DNA of 64,000 nt from Lycocorax pyrrhopterus obiensis. Taxonomy: Eukaryota > Chordata > Aves > Passeriformes > Paradisaeidae. How positions within the stretch are numbered: position 1 is the first letter of the stretch; each line of letters begins with the position of its first letter. A program made the translations under genes and the position numbers. The notes under the pieces are model-generated. The model worked only from the letters and a program-made list of their open reading frames with translations. It was not told where the DNA came from and searched no databases. Location: the NCBI GenBank assembly GCA_014706295.1, contig JACSVZ010000004.1, positions 87,861,047-87,925,046 on the forward strand. The letters are read 5' to 3'. Positions 50,669-62,537 of the stretch are shown here, in pieces.

Positions 50669-53600
50669 AGCGCTGCCGGCGGGAACAGCAGCCCCGCGTC
50701 CCGGTGGGCTGAGCGGGCAGGGACGGACCGCAGCCGGCTGGCGAGAGCCGCCCGGGGGCATCACGGGCATGAACTCCTGGCGAAGGATGCCTGACCCTTT
50801 CCTGACGCGAAATTAGCCCGAGAGCTGCTGAAGCTCCGTCTGGCTAAACTCTCCTAATATACATATTTTCTGAGCTGTGATCTAGCATTATTCCCAGGGG
50901 TTCTCCAAGAAAGGAAGTGGAGAATGTTCTTTTCAAAAGCATGAAGTGGGAAAATGTTTAGAACTATTTATAGCTGCACTTAGGCTGTGGAAATCCCAGA
51001 CATTATAAACTATTTATAGTTATTCTCTGGGTTAAAAGGGTGAAGTCAGAAATCTTACTGAAAAAGTTGCATATGCTTCTTATCCATCAGTTAGATTAAA
51101 TGAGACTTCTGAGCACGGGATGGGGCTGGCTGAGATTGATGAAAACTAGGAGGAATCAAAGATGAGGTGGAAACACCAATTCAGAGAAACACACACCCTA
51201 TGTTGTGGAAACAGGAAGGGCCCTGTGGCACCTGCGGACTTTGCCCAGTGCCAAAGGGTGGTAGGAACACACACGCTCACTCTTCAGCTGTGGCTGCTGA
51301 CAGCAGGTTAGAGTTTTCCACTGCCACAGGCTTCTCCATCCTGGCTGTTAGGGGAATCCCATGCCAGCTGCCAGCGTGTTAGAGCTGCTGTCTCTGCCTG
51401 CTTTGGTGTGTCAAATCTCTTTATGCTTTAAATCCTTGTGAGTCTGTGCCATGAGCCTTTTCTTCAGTGAGCTTACCCAGGCATCAGCAGCGCCAGGTAT
51501 CATTAGGGGCATTATTTTGTACCTTCCGGCCGTGCTGCCTCAGCAGCTCCAGCAGCTGGGATCGCCTTCGTGCAGATGGTGGTGGGCTGGGCTGCAGGGA
51601 TGGTTCTTTGGGCTGGCTGGGGCCTCCCATCCTCACCGCACCTTGGTGACTGACTACATTTCTAAAATAAATAATCTCTAAAGCTTTTCCTGCTTTTGTC
51701 AAAATTGTCTGGACCAAGCCTGAATTTGCTGTAAGTGATTAAAGAACGCCATAGAAATATCTCTTTACTGACAGTTGGACACGACCAGCAGATACAAACT
51801 GACCAAAAATGCCCTGTATAACATGAGAAAAATGCTGAAATGCAGCTCATTAGAACAGAAATATCATATCAACGCTGTTTGTGTAACTAAACATTTAAGG
51901 GGAAGCTTTTCTTACTGTAACCTGCATAATGTCAAACATGAAATACCAGTGATGTTTGCTTCCCACTGCTGTGCTTCTCTGATGAAGTATGCAAAACCAA
52001 TGCTGTCTCTTTAAAACTCCTGAAACCAAACATCATAAAGCATTATTATTATTTTTTTTTTAAAAAAAATTCTCCTATCATCCAACACTTTTTGCTCTGC
52101 CTGACTAGACTACCTTTCAATTAGTATCACCGAAAAATGGATTTTTTCAAGTATTGTAAGATGTATCTTAGTATCTTCAGAAGAAGCTCACTTTTCTTTG
52201 AATAGTGGATTTAGAAGTCTCATTTCAAAGGAGAGTGTTCTATTATTTTTGCTCTAAGCCATGCTTCTCTTTGGCCCTGCCTAATGCTGAAATTTGTGCC
52301 AGTGTCTCTAAATCTTGTATCGTTTGCAGTTTGCCATAATTTTAGGGTCAGCAAAGAGCTGCTGTGTGGTGATGCCACTAATCAGGTAGGCAGTAATTTC
52401 TTACTTAAAATGGGTTTTTCTTTGTTAGTGCTTTTTTTGGTCCTTCCAGCCTTTTGGACAAGCATGTGTGGGTGCCTACCTTCTGCCTGCAGTCTCTGTG
52501 AATAGAAACATGGGGTGTACAAACAAACATGTGCAAACTACCTGCTTGTTCTTCTGTTATCTTACCCTGCTTTCCCCAGCTTGGCTCTATTTCTGTAGCG
52601 ACCCACAATGGATCATACGAAAAGGTTTCTTGGAGTGAAAATAACCTTGGAAGTTAAGGTATCCTTTTCCCCCCACACCTCCCTCTTCAGGTATAACAGG
52701 TTTTGTAGGTGACACTGCAATTACATGCTGATGTACCCACAGAATAACTCCCCCACGTCAGACCACAGCCTTCACTGTTGAAAGGAGAAAGCCCTAGAGC
52801 TTGACTTTGTGCACTCATGCCTTTACTACCCTTCATGGTATGAAGGGCTGGTGACCAAAGCTGAGGTAAAGTTGGTTTGACAAAGTCAAACTCCAGTTTA
52901 GGAGTGAGTTGAGTTTAGGATCTAATTTGTCACAACTGGCATTTTGATAACTTCATAAATCATTTTATTAACACTGCCATGATTCCCTTAATGATTCAGC
53001 AACATCCCACAGCAAAAAAAACCCCAAACCAAACCTCCAGACTTAAAAGGTTGCAGATAAACTTCTGTTTTAATAGACAGACCTACCAGATGGCAGTAAT
53101 GGAGCCATTTACAGCCTTATTAGCAGCCACATGTACATTACTCAAGAATTCTCTATGACAATCCTGGGTGTTTCTAAACGGTATTTTCGTACTAATTTCT
53201 CTTATTGCAGTGTGCCTCCCTTCTTCGAAGTCACAAATTCATCAAGAGTTGAGGTCATTTTCTTTCCCTAAAAGACAAAAAAATGCTTTACAGTGAAATA
53301 TTTTAAAAAACCCCAAACAAAATGAGATGTAAAATAAATAGCATCATTTGTCCATAAACCACCAGACTGTTCTGCAGGAGCAGTGGATAGACAGGGTCTG
53401 TGCTGATTCAGTTTGAATGTAGCCGTTTCCCCTTATTAAGGAGACCACAGGCCTGTGATGAAGAACCTCTGACCCTCTGTGGTGCTGCAGAAATAAAGTA
53501 TGGAAATAAAGTTTCTCTTGGAATTTTCTAACTTGCAAAATGTAGCTACCAGTTTTCAGGTATTCAGTTACCTGAATCATGGGCAATAATAATGGGATGG

Positions 53601-55689
53601 AAATCACTTGTGAAGAGGCAGATACTAATATTTTCCTTGTGCAGGTCATGCAAAAAAGCACATCTTTGCAAGTTAAAAACAAACATTGCTTCTAGGTACC
53701 CATACTGATATTCTGCAGAAAAAGTTTATTAAGTCTGTAAATATAGCTGGATTCAGTGGCTCATTGTACAGATTATCTCAATATCAAACCCACAGCGAAG
53801 CAGTGTTTTACGTCACTGCCAACCAGTAATAGAAATGCAGAAGCAGAGGTGTTGAGTTTAAATGTCAGCCATGACCTGAAGCTCTCAGCATTTTCCCACA
53901 CTCAATTTGCAACATCCAGTTTTCCTGAGAGACCCCTGTATTTGTACTTTCCTTGTTTGGGATTGGACATTTGTACACCATTTTTTTCTCTATGTTGGAA
54001 ACTGGAAGGCTAGCTTAAGAATATTTAGTCTTACTAGGGAGTAAAGTAGCAATTTTCTTAAGGGATTGCTGGTTTTACAGGGTCCACCTACTAAGATAGA
54101 AATGAAAAAAAGATAAGACCACTGATGTGAGTAAATTGTATTAGTTACAACAAAACAGAGCTCTTGTTCCTACTTTGAAAAAAGCAAAGATTTTCTTACC
54201 TCAGTAACTGACGTTAGTTCTGTCAAAAATAGAAGAGCAAAAAGTTATCAAGTTGAGATCAAGTATGGCTTTAGTTATTCATTGATAAGTTCACACTCTA
54301 AAACTATTCTTTGGTTCATTGGAAAGAATTCTGGTATTATTTTAGATATAAATAGTAGTATTAATCAGTAGCTACCGTGAGCTACTAAGAAAATGGCTAC
54401 AGGGTTAAAAAAAAGAGTATAATTATTTCAAGTACCTAGCTGTTACAGAAATGTATAATTAACAAAGAAGGAGACAGGAGAACTTCCCAAAACTTATTCA
54501 TTAGGGGTGAGTTACCACAACCTGTAGCACTGAGTCCAAGCACTTGGCAGGAGAGGCTCAGCTACAAGGAACACACCTCCAGTGAACATCAACAAATGAA
54601 AAAGGCATTCAATAGTGATTTCTCAGCCAGATGCTTCTTGGTTGTGTTGCAGGACTGTCCAGCCTACTGCTGCCTGAGCCCACGTGCTGTGGAATGGCTC
54701 ACACTGGGAAAGGTTGGGTAGCTCCTGTGAAAAGCTGTTTCTCAAATCAGCCACCAAGGAGTGGCATTGCAGGAGGGGCCATGGCGTGTCACTGACAGGC
54801 TGCTGTTTGCGTCTCAGCACATGAGAGCAATATACCATTTTCAGCTTTCCCTGGGACAGCAGCACCGATCTCTTTCTGAGTACAGACACAGAGAGGGTTG
54901 GCAGCAGTACTGGGAGTCCTTGTAAATGAGCAAGCTCTCCTACGCACTGCATGCCACAAGGAAATGGCATCTGTGCCAGGAAAGTAGGCAGAGCTGACCA
55001 CTTTGCTACTCATTTACTATGGTTATATACTCATTTCATAGTCTGGTCCATGAAGAGAGACAGGTTTGTGCTATTGATATTGGAAGGCATGGTCTTTCAG
55101 CAGTGTAGGGAGAATATAAAAAGAAGGAAGACACCCCTTATTTGGTGCAGTAATGGTGGAACCGCAAAGTTGTATTGCTAGGGTTATTTGGATGCAGACT
55201 TCCACTTCCAGGGTTGGAAAGATGATGGTTAATTAGGATTTAAGATTCAACCTACCCTATTCCAGGTTGTTACTATGACAGTCACAACTGAAGCTGTAGC
55301 AAACGTAGGTACCTGTCATTAGTTTCCTTGAACTGTCACAGCCACAGATGCAACAGGTCTTATCTGCTGCCCTGACTGGATGTAGTGGGTCATTGTCAGG
55401 ATGTTGTCTCTGCAATATTGCAAACCACCGTAGATGATCATACTCATCACTTCCAGCTAGTGTTGGAAGGTGCATAGTATCTTGTACTGCTGCCTGGCAG
55501 CAAAAAGGCCAGGAAGCACCTGGAATTGGTGCCATCAAGATTGAGGGAGTTACCATGCCATTCAGCAAGATTGTCCAGCCTCCAACAATTTCTGCTTCAC
55601 TTGTTTTTAAATCCATATAAACTTTTAACATCCACTAAGTTCCTCAGCTTGATCCTATGTGGTGTGACGAGTAACACAGTTCTCTCAGC

Positions 55690-55855
55690 CATCTCTTTTG
55701 AAGGCAGGAGATTCCCCACTTTATGCAATCATTTCTCATACAGAGGACACTAGGTAGCTTTGGCTTTGCTGGCCCTCTCTGAACCTTCTCAAATGTCCTG
55801 TATCTGTTTAGATGCAAGGAGAACAGAACTAAATACCTGTGTCCTTGGAAATGCA
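55690..55855 (-). mobile_element. Possible old CR1-like LINE fragment (reverse orientation)
   Basis: On the plus strand, CATTTCTCATACAGAGGACA ... TTTGCTGGCCCTCTCTGAAC CTTCTCAAATGTCCTGTATC ... GGAGAACAGAACTAAATACC parallels the CR1 consensus 'CTTCGTGGCCCTCCTCTGGACCCTCTCCA...CAGAACTGCACACAG'. The match is loose. The minus-strand frame over 55644-55856 is a by-product of it. Confidence 0.4.
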
Positions 55856-56134
55856 AAGGAAGATGCTGCTAGTTGGCAGGAAGTAAAGAATCTTTCTTGA
55901 ATTCCATGGGCAGTCAACTTTTGTATTACTTAGGCCTTTAGCTCTCTAACTTAGGCATGAGACAAAGCTTCCCAAGATACAAACCTTTCTTCATTAATGA
56001 TATAATCTCCTGGAAAACTTCAGTTGGATATTCAGACAATCTTTATTAGGAGTCTTTGTGCTTCTGCTGTCTTTGTGCCTACCTACACTTTTAACTCATG
56101 CTCTAAATTGCATAGATAGCAAATTTATCTGGTA

Positions 56135-56314
56135 TTTAAATGGTATGAATAACCCTCATAAAGGTATACAGAGAACTGAAGACCTGGGTACAAATTTAAA
56201 TGGTATGAGTAACCCTCATAAAGGTATACAGAGAACTGAAGACCTGGGTACAAATTTAAATGGTATGAGTAACCCTCATAAAGGTATACAGAAAACTGAA
56301 GACCTGGGTACAAA
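56135..56314. repeat. 60-bp tandem repeat, three copies
   Basis: Three head-to-tail 60-bp units, each starting TTTAAATGGTATGA(A/G)TAACC and ending GACCTGGGTACAAA. Copies differ at only one or two positions (AATAACC versus AGTAACC; GAGAACTG versus GAAAACTG), which implies recent duplication. The unit is a multiple of 3 and lacks stops in one frame on each strand. This produces two repetitive reading frames (56058-56357 plus and 56125-56523 minus) that need not be genes. The locus is probably copy-number variable. Confidence 0.95.
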
Positions 56315-57953
56315 GCCCTTGTTAGCCTGGGCAGATCCAGGCTCAGATCTCCCATGAGCTTCTGTAGCTTCATAGTTTGTGTGTGGCTCACTGCTGCTGG
56401 TCTAGGTATGCAAAAGATTCCAAACGGGAAGGCAGAGGAGATCTGATTCTGTAAGGAGGGGCTGTGATACTGTGCAAGAGAGTACTGCTTGGAAACTATG
56501 GGTTTCTGTCTCTCATACAACACTCTTTAAATGTAATACATATGAAATATCACAACTAATATCAGGGAAAAAAAGACAAGAAAGCGCAGAGGAGAAGAGG
56601 CTGGATAAAATCAGGGCAAAGTGAATCTCAAGTTCTATAGCTTCAAATTCTTTTATTTGCATCTATGCCCTTTAATAGCTTCTGTATGGGTCATCAAATA
56701 TGTTCAACATCCCTGCACTTAAGAAGGACATTCTTCTCTTCATCAAGTAGGATACTGAATGTAGCTGGGAATAAAATAACAGTGTTGATTCCCAGACTAG
56801 AGAACTCTGCTTTTAGCGTCAATTTTTTATTCAAGCCTGTGTTGCCTGGGCAATGTCAGGGAAAATATAAATTCTCTTCTGTAGGAGGAAATGCTCTTCC
56901 TCCAACTTCTAAAATGCTTATCTTTGTGTACAGCTGAAATATGATGAAGCATGTGTCCAAAAAAGTGTATTCCCAAGTCAGCATTTCAAGTGGGTGTGAA
57001 TTTCAAGTTATTCAGAAATAGTCAGTCATCAGTGGGGGGGAGGAGGAGCACCCAGATTTCTTTAAGTGCACATTAAAAGTGGCAGAGGGACCAGTCAGGC
57101 TCTTCACAGAGGTCAAGTATCTGCAAGCTTATAGCAGGGTTCCCAAGTGTCTTGATTTTCATATGAATTGACACATTAGGCTGTAATCAGAGCAGGTCTA
57201 TATTTGTTCATTTCTTGAACTAAAACCTTTGCTCTCCCCATAGCTGTTAAGATCAAAAATCCTGGGCTTGCTCAACTTAATATTTAAAAGGTATAATGCG
57301 GAACTTTGGACATTGGTTTAGTTTTATCCACAATGTGTTGCACAGAACATTTGAAGTCATGACATTTTCTGTACTGCATGCATAAAATTCATCTTGGATT
57401 TAGGCTTATCTCTAGATCCATGGGACCACTTACTTAGCAAAACTTCCCCTGAACAAACTTCAGTTTGAGTTAATGAGCTGGAATGCTTCACTCCAGAGCA
57501 GAAAATCTGGAAAAAGTTTTTTCTTTACCTCTCCCCATACTTGTATCCAAGTCAACAACTAAAAATGTAATTTAGAGGTGAGATCATCTCCCTAACAGTT
57601 CTCAATCATAAAGCCATCTCATCCTCTGATTTTAAAGCATATTTTTTCAATTATTAAAAGTTTTGAAAAAGCAGGGTCTTAAGGAGATCTATTTTGTACT
57701 GCAAAAAGTAACCACTTGCAGAAGAGTTTCCAAGTTTCAGCTTCAGCTGCCATGACTGTCACATGCACATGTCACATCAGTAATATTGTGACCTCCCTCT
57801 GCACACTCCTTCCTAAAGACCTGGTTTTCTTAAAAGCACAGAGTGTATAGCTCCATAAAATGTCATGAAGAAGGAAAACAAAGCCCTAAGCAAACCCTAA
57901 ACCTGCCTGGACTGGTAGTACCAATCCTTTCACCACCTCACATGTAGCTGCAT

Positions 57954-57979
57954 CTTTTTTTTTCTTTTTTTTTTTTTTT
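57954..57979 (+). repeat. Poly(T) tract
   Basis: A run of T broken by one C lies in the intergenic region. It might be the A-tail of a reverse-strand retroposed copy, but no parent gene is recognisable beside it. Confidence 0.7.
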
Positions 57980-59976
57980 AATATATCTGTAAGAACAATG
58001 TAAACAACATTGTGGGCATTGATAAATCCTCTTGGAAAAGAAACACCCTGTGGCAGTTGGGTCTTTAGTGATAGCTCAGGTGCCTTCCAGACAACAGAAG
58101 CTACAAGGCAAACAACACAAGCTGGCACAGAAGAGGTTGCAGGAAGGTTCAGCCAGTGTGAGCTCGAGATTCCCAGGGTGAGGAAGGTGTGGACGTGTTG
58201 GCAGGCTGGGAGGGCTGTGCCTCCAGCCCTGTGCCTCCAGCCCTGTGCCGCAAATCACTCTCTGAGGGATGCTGACTCCAGCAGTTCAGGGAAACGTGCA
58301 GTCCTGCATCACACTTGGCTGCTATGTATCAACACATTGGTCCTGAACAGGAGTCTGAGCCACTCCTGGGTGCTTAGAGGTTGTTTGACATCTGTATCAA
58401 CAGAAGTAAAACTCTGCTTTGTGAGGTCCCACAAAAAGCTCTCAGCAGACACCTGTGCTGATAACCACAACAGTGGTTATTTTTTTACACTGGCAGTTTT
58501 TAACCACCCTGTTATCAGCTGCTGCATGATGCTGTAGTACAGGTGATGCACTTCCATCCAGAGCCTGCGGTTTGATCCTATCATGCAAAGAGCTAATTCT
58601 GCAATAAAGCAATACAAGGAGATCAGAAATAAGACTCATTATTGCAATAGGAATACAGCAATTTGGTTTTATTTTATTAGAGCTGTCATTAAAGATGATT
58701 GCTGGCACAGACACAGACTTGTTAATGCTTTTCAGTTTTCAGTGTGAGCAAAAATTTAATTTTTTTGTTGTTGTGTGTTTCTTTGGTGGAAAAAAATTAG
58801 TTTAATCAGCTTTCTAGATATTGTTCCTGGTATACCCCAGCTTTAAGCTTTATAAATGTTAGAAACACACAGCCACAGTTCCTGCTCAGAAAGACTAATT
58901 TAAAGCACCTTTGCCTCACAGTCCCTAAGGTTTCACCAAAAAAACGTGTGTGTGTCCTGGCAGCTTCCTAGCACTGAATGTGCTGATAACACTTCAGCAC
59001 ATAATACAGTTGTGCCTAAATTATGTTCTATATAGATCAATTAATATAACACAAGTTTATTTTAGTGGAACTACAAACAGATGATCAAGTGATGCAATAG
59101 TTTTTATTAGTTGTTTTTATTTTAAAAGGAACAATCTCCAAAAAGTTTACTATAGTTGAGTCAGGAAAATACACAGAAACATAAAACCAGCTCAACAAAT
59201 CTGTAGTTTAGTAAGTCCATACCAGATGGTTCATATACTGGGATCACTGTGACTAGAGACTTTTTACTCAATTGATATACATACCACAAATGCAGTTACA
59301 ATCTAAAACTGATTACAAAAGCAGAGAAAGGGGAAAAAGAGACATAAGATTCGCTCATGAATTTCTGGCAGTCTTTCTTTCAAACACATCCTTAGCCAAT
59401 CTCATGTTATTAGTCACTGAAACTAAGAAATTTTCTTAGATCCCAAGTTATTTTTTATGGATATACGGTTTGAAGAGAACACCAATTTTGCTGCCATTCT
59501 GACACAGCTTAAGTAACACACTCTTCAAGGCCATGCCTGTGTTTGTCCTCAGTATTTGTGTATTTGCCAATGTGAGTCCCCACTAAATTATGCAAAGTGT
59601 GGTAAAAGCTCTTATCTCTGGAAGAGGAAGGATGGGAGGGATATTGGTGGTCTGTGCACCCAGTTGGTACCACCTATAGCACTGATGAAAGTAAAATGAG
59701 TTAAAACGTGCTGGGAGTTAAACTGCATTTATAAATTAGCTCAGCTAATATAAATCTCAAAGAGGAATAATACTTATTTTGACTTCTCAATATGTTTTAG
59801 TTTAAATAGATTCCTAATAAAATTACGCTATCTCAGAAAGACCTTTAATCGTGCTAATGGGATTGAGTTAAAGAGCCTTTAGCAGGGAACAGAAGCTCTC
59901 TGAGAAGGAGACACAGCAGCTAAGCTGAGTCATTTTCAAAAAAGGCAAAGGTAAGGTTAAGACAACCTCTCCTGCA

Positions 59977-60020
59977 CAAAAAAAAAAAGAAAAAAAAAAG
60001 AAAAAAAGAGAGAAATAAAG
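59977..60020 (+). repeat. Poly(A)/AG tract
   Basis: A-rich run with regularly spaced G (A10 G A10 G A7 GAGAG). Simple repeat, intergenic. Confidence 0.8.
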
Positions 60021-62280
60021 GGAATTAATAAAAATTAAGTAGATTCCTAATAAGGAGAGCCCAGTACCCATTTGCAGAGGAGAGAGCACACGGCTGTGCT
60101 GTGGCAGAATGTTCACTGACCACTGCACGTTGCAAAGATCTCAGCACTGACCAGCTCAAAACTACTCATGAATCACTGATGCTTCTTGGTGCTGGGTGTA
60201 CTCTTAGAAAGCAACAGTCAGTCAGGGTGGACAGCACTCCTGTTGCCCGGAATGTGATACCAAAATTAGGAATTCAATTTCCTGCTGGCTCTATCTGCCT
60301 GTCTACTACAAATTTTGCAAGAAGCGCCAATAGATAGGGATTCCTATCAACCATATAATTTAAGGTGTATTATCTAAATTGGCAGATTGTTTTACTGGAA
60401 ATCTTTTAGTTTAGAAAAAGAGGATATTAGACTTTTCACTGTCAAATCTGTTACATGTGTGACTAATAAAGACCAACAAGATGATCCAAGAATTTACAAT
60501 TTAAATAGCTGAGACTAATCTTAAGAAGATTTATGAGAAAGCTGATTTGGAGTGCTATGTTCTATAAATTAATAGTGACAGATTTTTATGGGTAGTACAC
60601 TTAGGAAATGACTACAAAATAAAACCAGGAGGTCGTTATACTCAAAGTTAAGCAGTATAATTCAAACAAATGATTCTGTTATTTACTGGCAACCATATGT
60701 TCACATGCCGTAACACTATATAAGTATTTGTATTTTAATATATAGTACTTGGCAACTACCTTCTTAATAAGGGGGCTCATAAGGTCAAGGGTGAAGAGTG
60801 ATAACATGTTACCAGTGCTCTGCACTGAACAGGTAAATAGTTTTGATGATAAACAGTACAATTTGTAGACAGACACGATTACCAATTTTTGTATCAAACA
60901 TACCAGTTTTTACATCAAACATACTTTTCCTAGATAAGACACTGTTAAAAATGTGCATATCAGAAAACTAAGCAAGGAAAAGACCTCAGTAAATTAGATT
61001 TTGTAGTTTATATACCAAATCCAGCTATATAGCACTTGAAAATAAGGTCTTAACCTTTTGAGTTACAGGTGCTTAGCATTTCGGAAAATAAAATCAGTTT
61101 AATTTTCCATAAAAGAATCATAACTTGGAGCTTTTCCATTAAGAAGTGTATTTAATGTTTTACAGAGCAACTATACAAATGCAATTTGTACCTGAAACAG
61201 CCTGTCACCCACAGATACTGCTGAACTTGTTTTGAAGGAAAAGATTGTATAATCCTTGTTTACAGAACTTTTATATTCTAATCTCTTTAAAAGCCCAAGA
61301 AGTTAGAATAATGCAATAGAATGGCAATGTAAAAATAACATAAAAATAAACCACTGTACTTTGATTTTTCCATAATATTAACTGAAAATAATAATAATTT
61401 TTTGTACAGAGTTTGCATTTTCTTACGCTGAGGGAACTCTGAAGGGAACACTGAGTTTGGAAGTGTGACTTATGAGCTGCCATTAAATTACTCGATAACA
61501 TTACTCTCTGTCATGATACATTATTTTGATGGTACTTGGAAATCTTTAAAGGAGCTTGTACATTTATAGACAAACAGGTGCTATGCAACACACTTTACAT
61601 ATAAACCTCACTTTGCACCTACTAAAAACAAATCTACAGATTAAAGAAGAATTTAACATGTAAGAAATTTGCATACACTTTTCAAGCATACCTAAAGTAT
61701 TTCATAGTATGTTCCATTTTCAACAGATTTTAGCATTTGAATGATGTGCTGTCTTAATGCATTTGACTCAGAGTCAGTAACTGTGGTTTCAGCCTAGGTG
61801 TAAGGTAGACACATTTTGAGATTCAATTGAAAGCATTGAAATAAAACAATAGCTTAACTACACATCTGAGCATAATTACTGAGTTTCACTTACTTTTGAA
61901 AACTCAGTTTAGAAGTGCAAGTTTACATCAGCAGGTGTGAGTTGAGCACTATGGGCAACCTCGTCCTTTTACCAAAGAGATGTATTTAGCAATGGTCATG
62001 AAGATGTGGCAACATGGCCCTTCAGGTGTGTGCAAAGGCACTCAGGCTAGAGGAGCCAACAGGATTCCTGCACCTGCCCTGGGAGCACAGCTCCTGCTGA
62101 CTGCACCAGATGCAGCTCAGGCACACTCACCCACACTGAGTGCACATTTTAACTGCACAACAACATGATCAACCTTGCTTAAAGACTAGACAATACCTTT
62201 CCACTTCCTCCCAGTGAATAGTGATTCCTTCAACTTTTAGTTCCAAAGGTCTTCAACAAATAAACAAAAAGAAGATGACT

Positions 62281-62286
62281 TTTATT
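62281..62286 (-). terminator. Polyadenylation signal AATAAA, MCPH1 (distal)
   Basis: A second canonical AATAAA on the gene strand, 16 bp past the first. Either or both could be used. Confidence 0.5.
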
Positions 62287-62296
62287 AGGGAAATAC

Positions 62297-62302
62297 TTTA
62301 TT
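62297..62302 (-). terminator. Polyadenylation signal AATAAA, MCPH1 (proximal)
   Basis: TTTATT on the plus strand, AATAAA on the gene strand, 180 bp after the MCPH1 stop codon. Confidence 0.6.
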
Positions 62303-62481
62303 TCAAAAACAAAAGATCTCACAAGATGAACACTTGCACAAGTATTAAAAATATAGAAATCATTCCTCTATATTTGTAAGTATGTAACTTGCATTTTCTT
62401 GGGAACTTCCTTCACAGCTTTTTTTGTTGAATCCAAGCCAGGCACGCTTCCTTACAACCATATGGAAGCTCTTGAGTTAGC

Positions 62482-62537
62482 TCACATCTGAAAAATATAG
62501 TTCTCCATAGGACATATTGTATACTGAGTGATTGAAT
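62482..62537 (-). CDS. MCPH1: MCPH1 (microcephalin) last coding exon, C-terminal end of the final BRCT domain
   Basis: After the acceptor ATTTTAG, the exon gives two bases that finish a split codon (probably Asp), then SITQYTICPMENYIFQM and a TGA stop. With a leading D this reads DSITQYTICPMENYIFQM, which fits the C-terminal helix of the last BRCT repeat of microcephalin (human pattern LDS/C-I-x-Q-x-x-x-CPxENY as remembered). Microcephalin is a nuclear protein that restrains chromosome condensation and acts in the DNA-damage response; its C-terminal BRCT pair binds phosphorylated H2AX. Only 18 codons are seen, so similarity alone is thin. The call rests equally on synteny: MCPH1 lies upstream of AGPAT5 on the same strand in human. 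The preceding exon was not found up to the right edge. Confidence 0.8.

Larger units (their letters stand above)
50190..50800. promoter_or_regulatory. Orphan CpG island, possible promoter of an unannotated transcript
   Basis: About 600 bp of G+C-rich, CG-dense sequence lie 15 kb upstream of AGPAT5 exon 1 and about 11.5 kb downstream of the MCPH1 3' end, where no coding exon was recognised. It includes GC-rich tandem repeats (50341-50470 and 50641-50668). TTTAAAATA at 50573-50581 is TATA-like, and CACGTAAGC at 50607-50615 could be a plus-strand splice donor. The arrangement would suit a non-coding RNA promoter. Alternatively the island is only a GC-rich minisatellite. Open frames of up to 182 codons on both strands look like low-complexity artefacts (Pro/Arg/Gly/Ala rich). 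Confidence 0.55.
50801..62274. other. Intergenic region between the orphan CpG island and the MCPH1 3' end
   Basis: AT-rich sequence with the 60-bp tandem repeat (56135-56314), a possible CR1 fragment (55690-55855), and poly(T) and poly(A) tracts. Frames on the minus strand at 53344-53682, 54623-54970 and 55257-55631 (112-124 codons) match no family I know. No tRNA, rRNA or other RNA gene seen. Confidence 0.6.
62275..62481 (-). other. MCPH1: MCPH1 3' UTR
   Basis: About 200 bp lie between the stop codon and two AATAAA signals (see separate entries). The stretch is AT-rich and has no reading frame of note. The cleavage site is inferred to be about 15-25 bp beyond one of the signals, so the lower limit is approximate. 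Confidence 0.55.

Noticed and set aside
50222..50794. Several overlapping frames of 105-182 codons on both strands
   Set aside because: All come from the GC-rich minisatellites of the CpG island; repetitive PGPFPAHSRP-type translations with no domain.
55257..55631. 124-codon Cys-rich frame on the minus strand
   Set aside because: No recognised family; Cys residues have no regular zinc-finger or defensin spacing, and the neighbourhood has decayed repeats.
56058..56523. Repetitive frames on both strands (99 and 132 codons)
   Set aside because: Produced by a 60-bp tandem repeat whose length is a multiple of 3; open on both strands, so not evidence of a gene.
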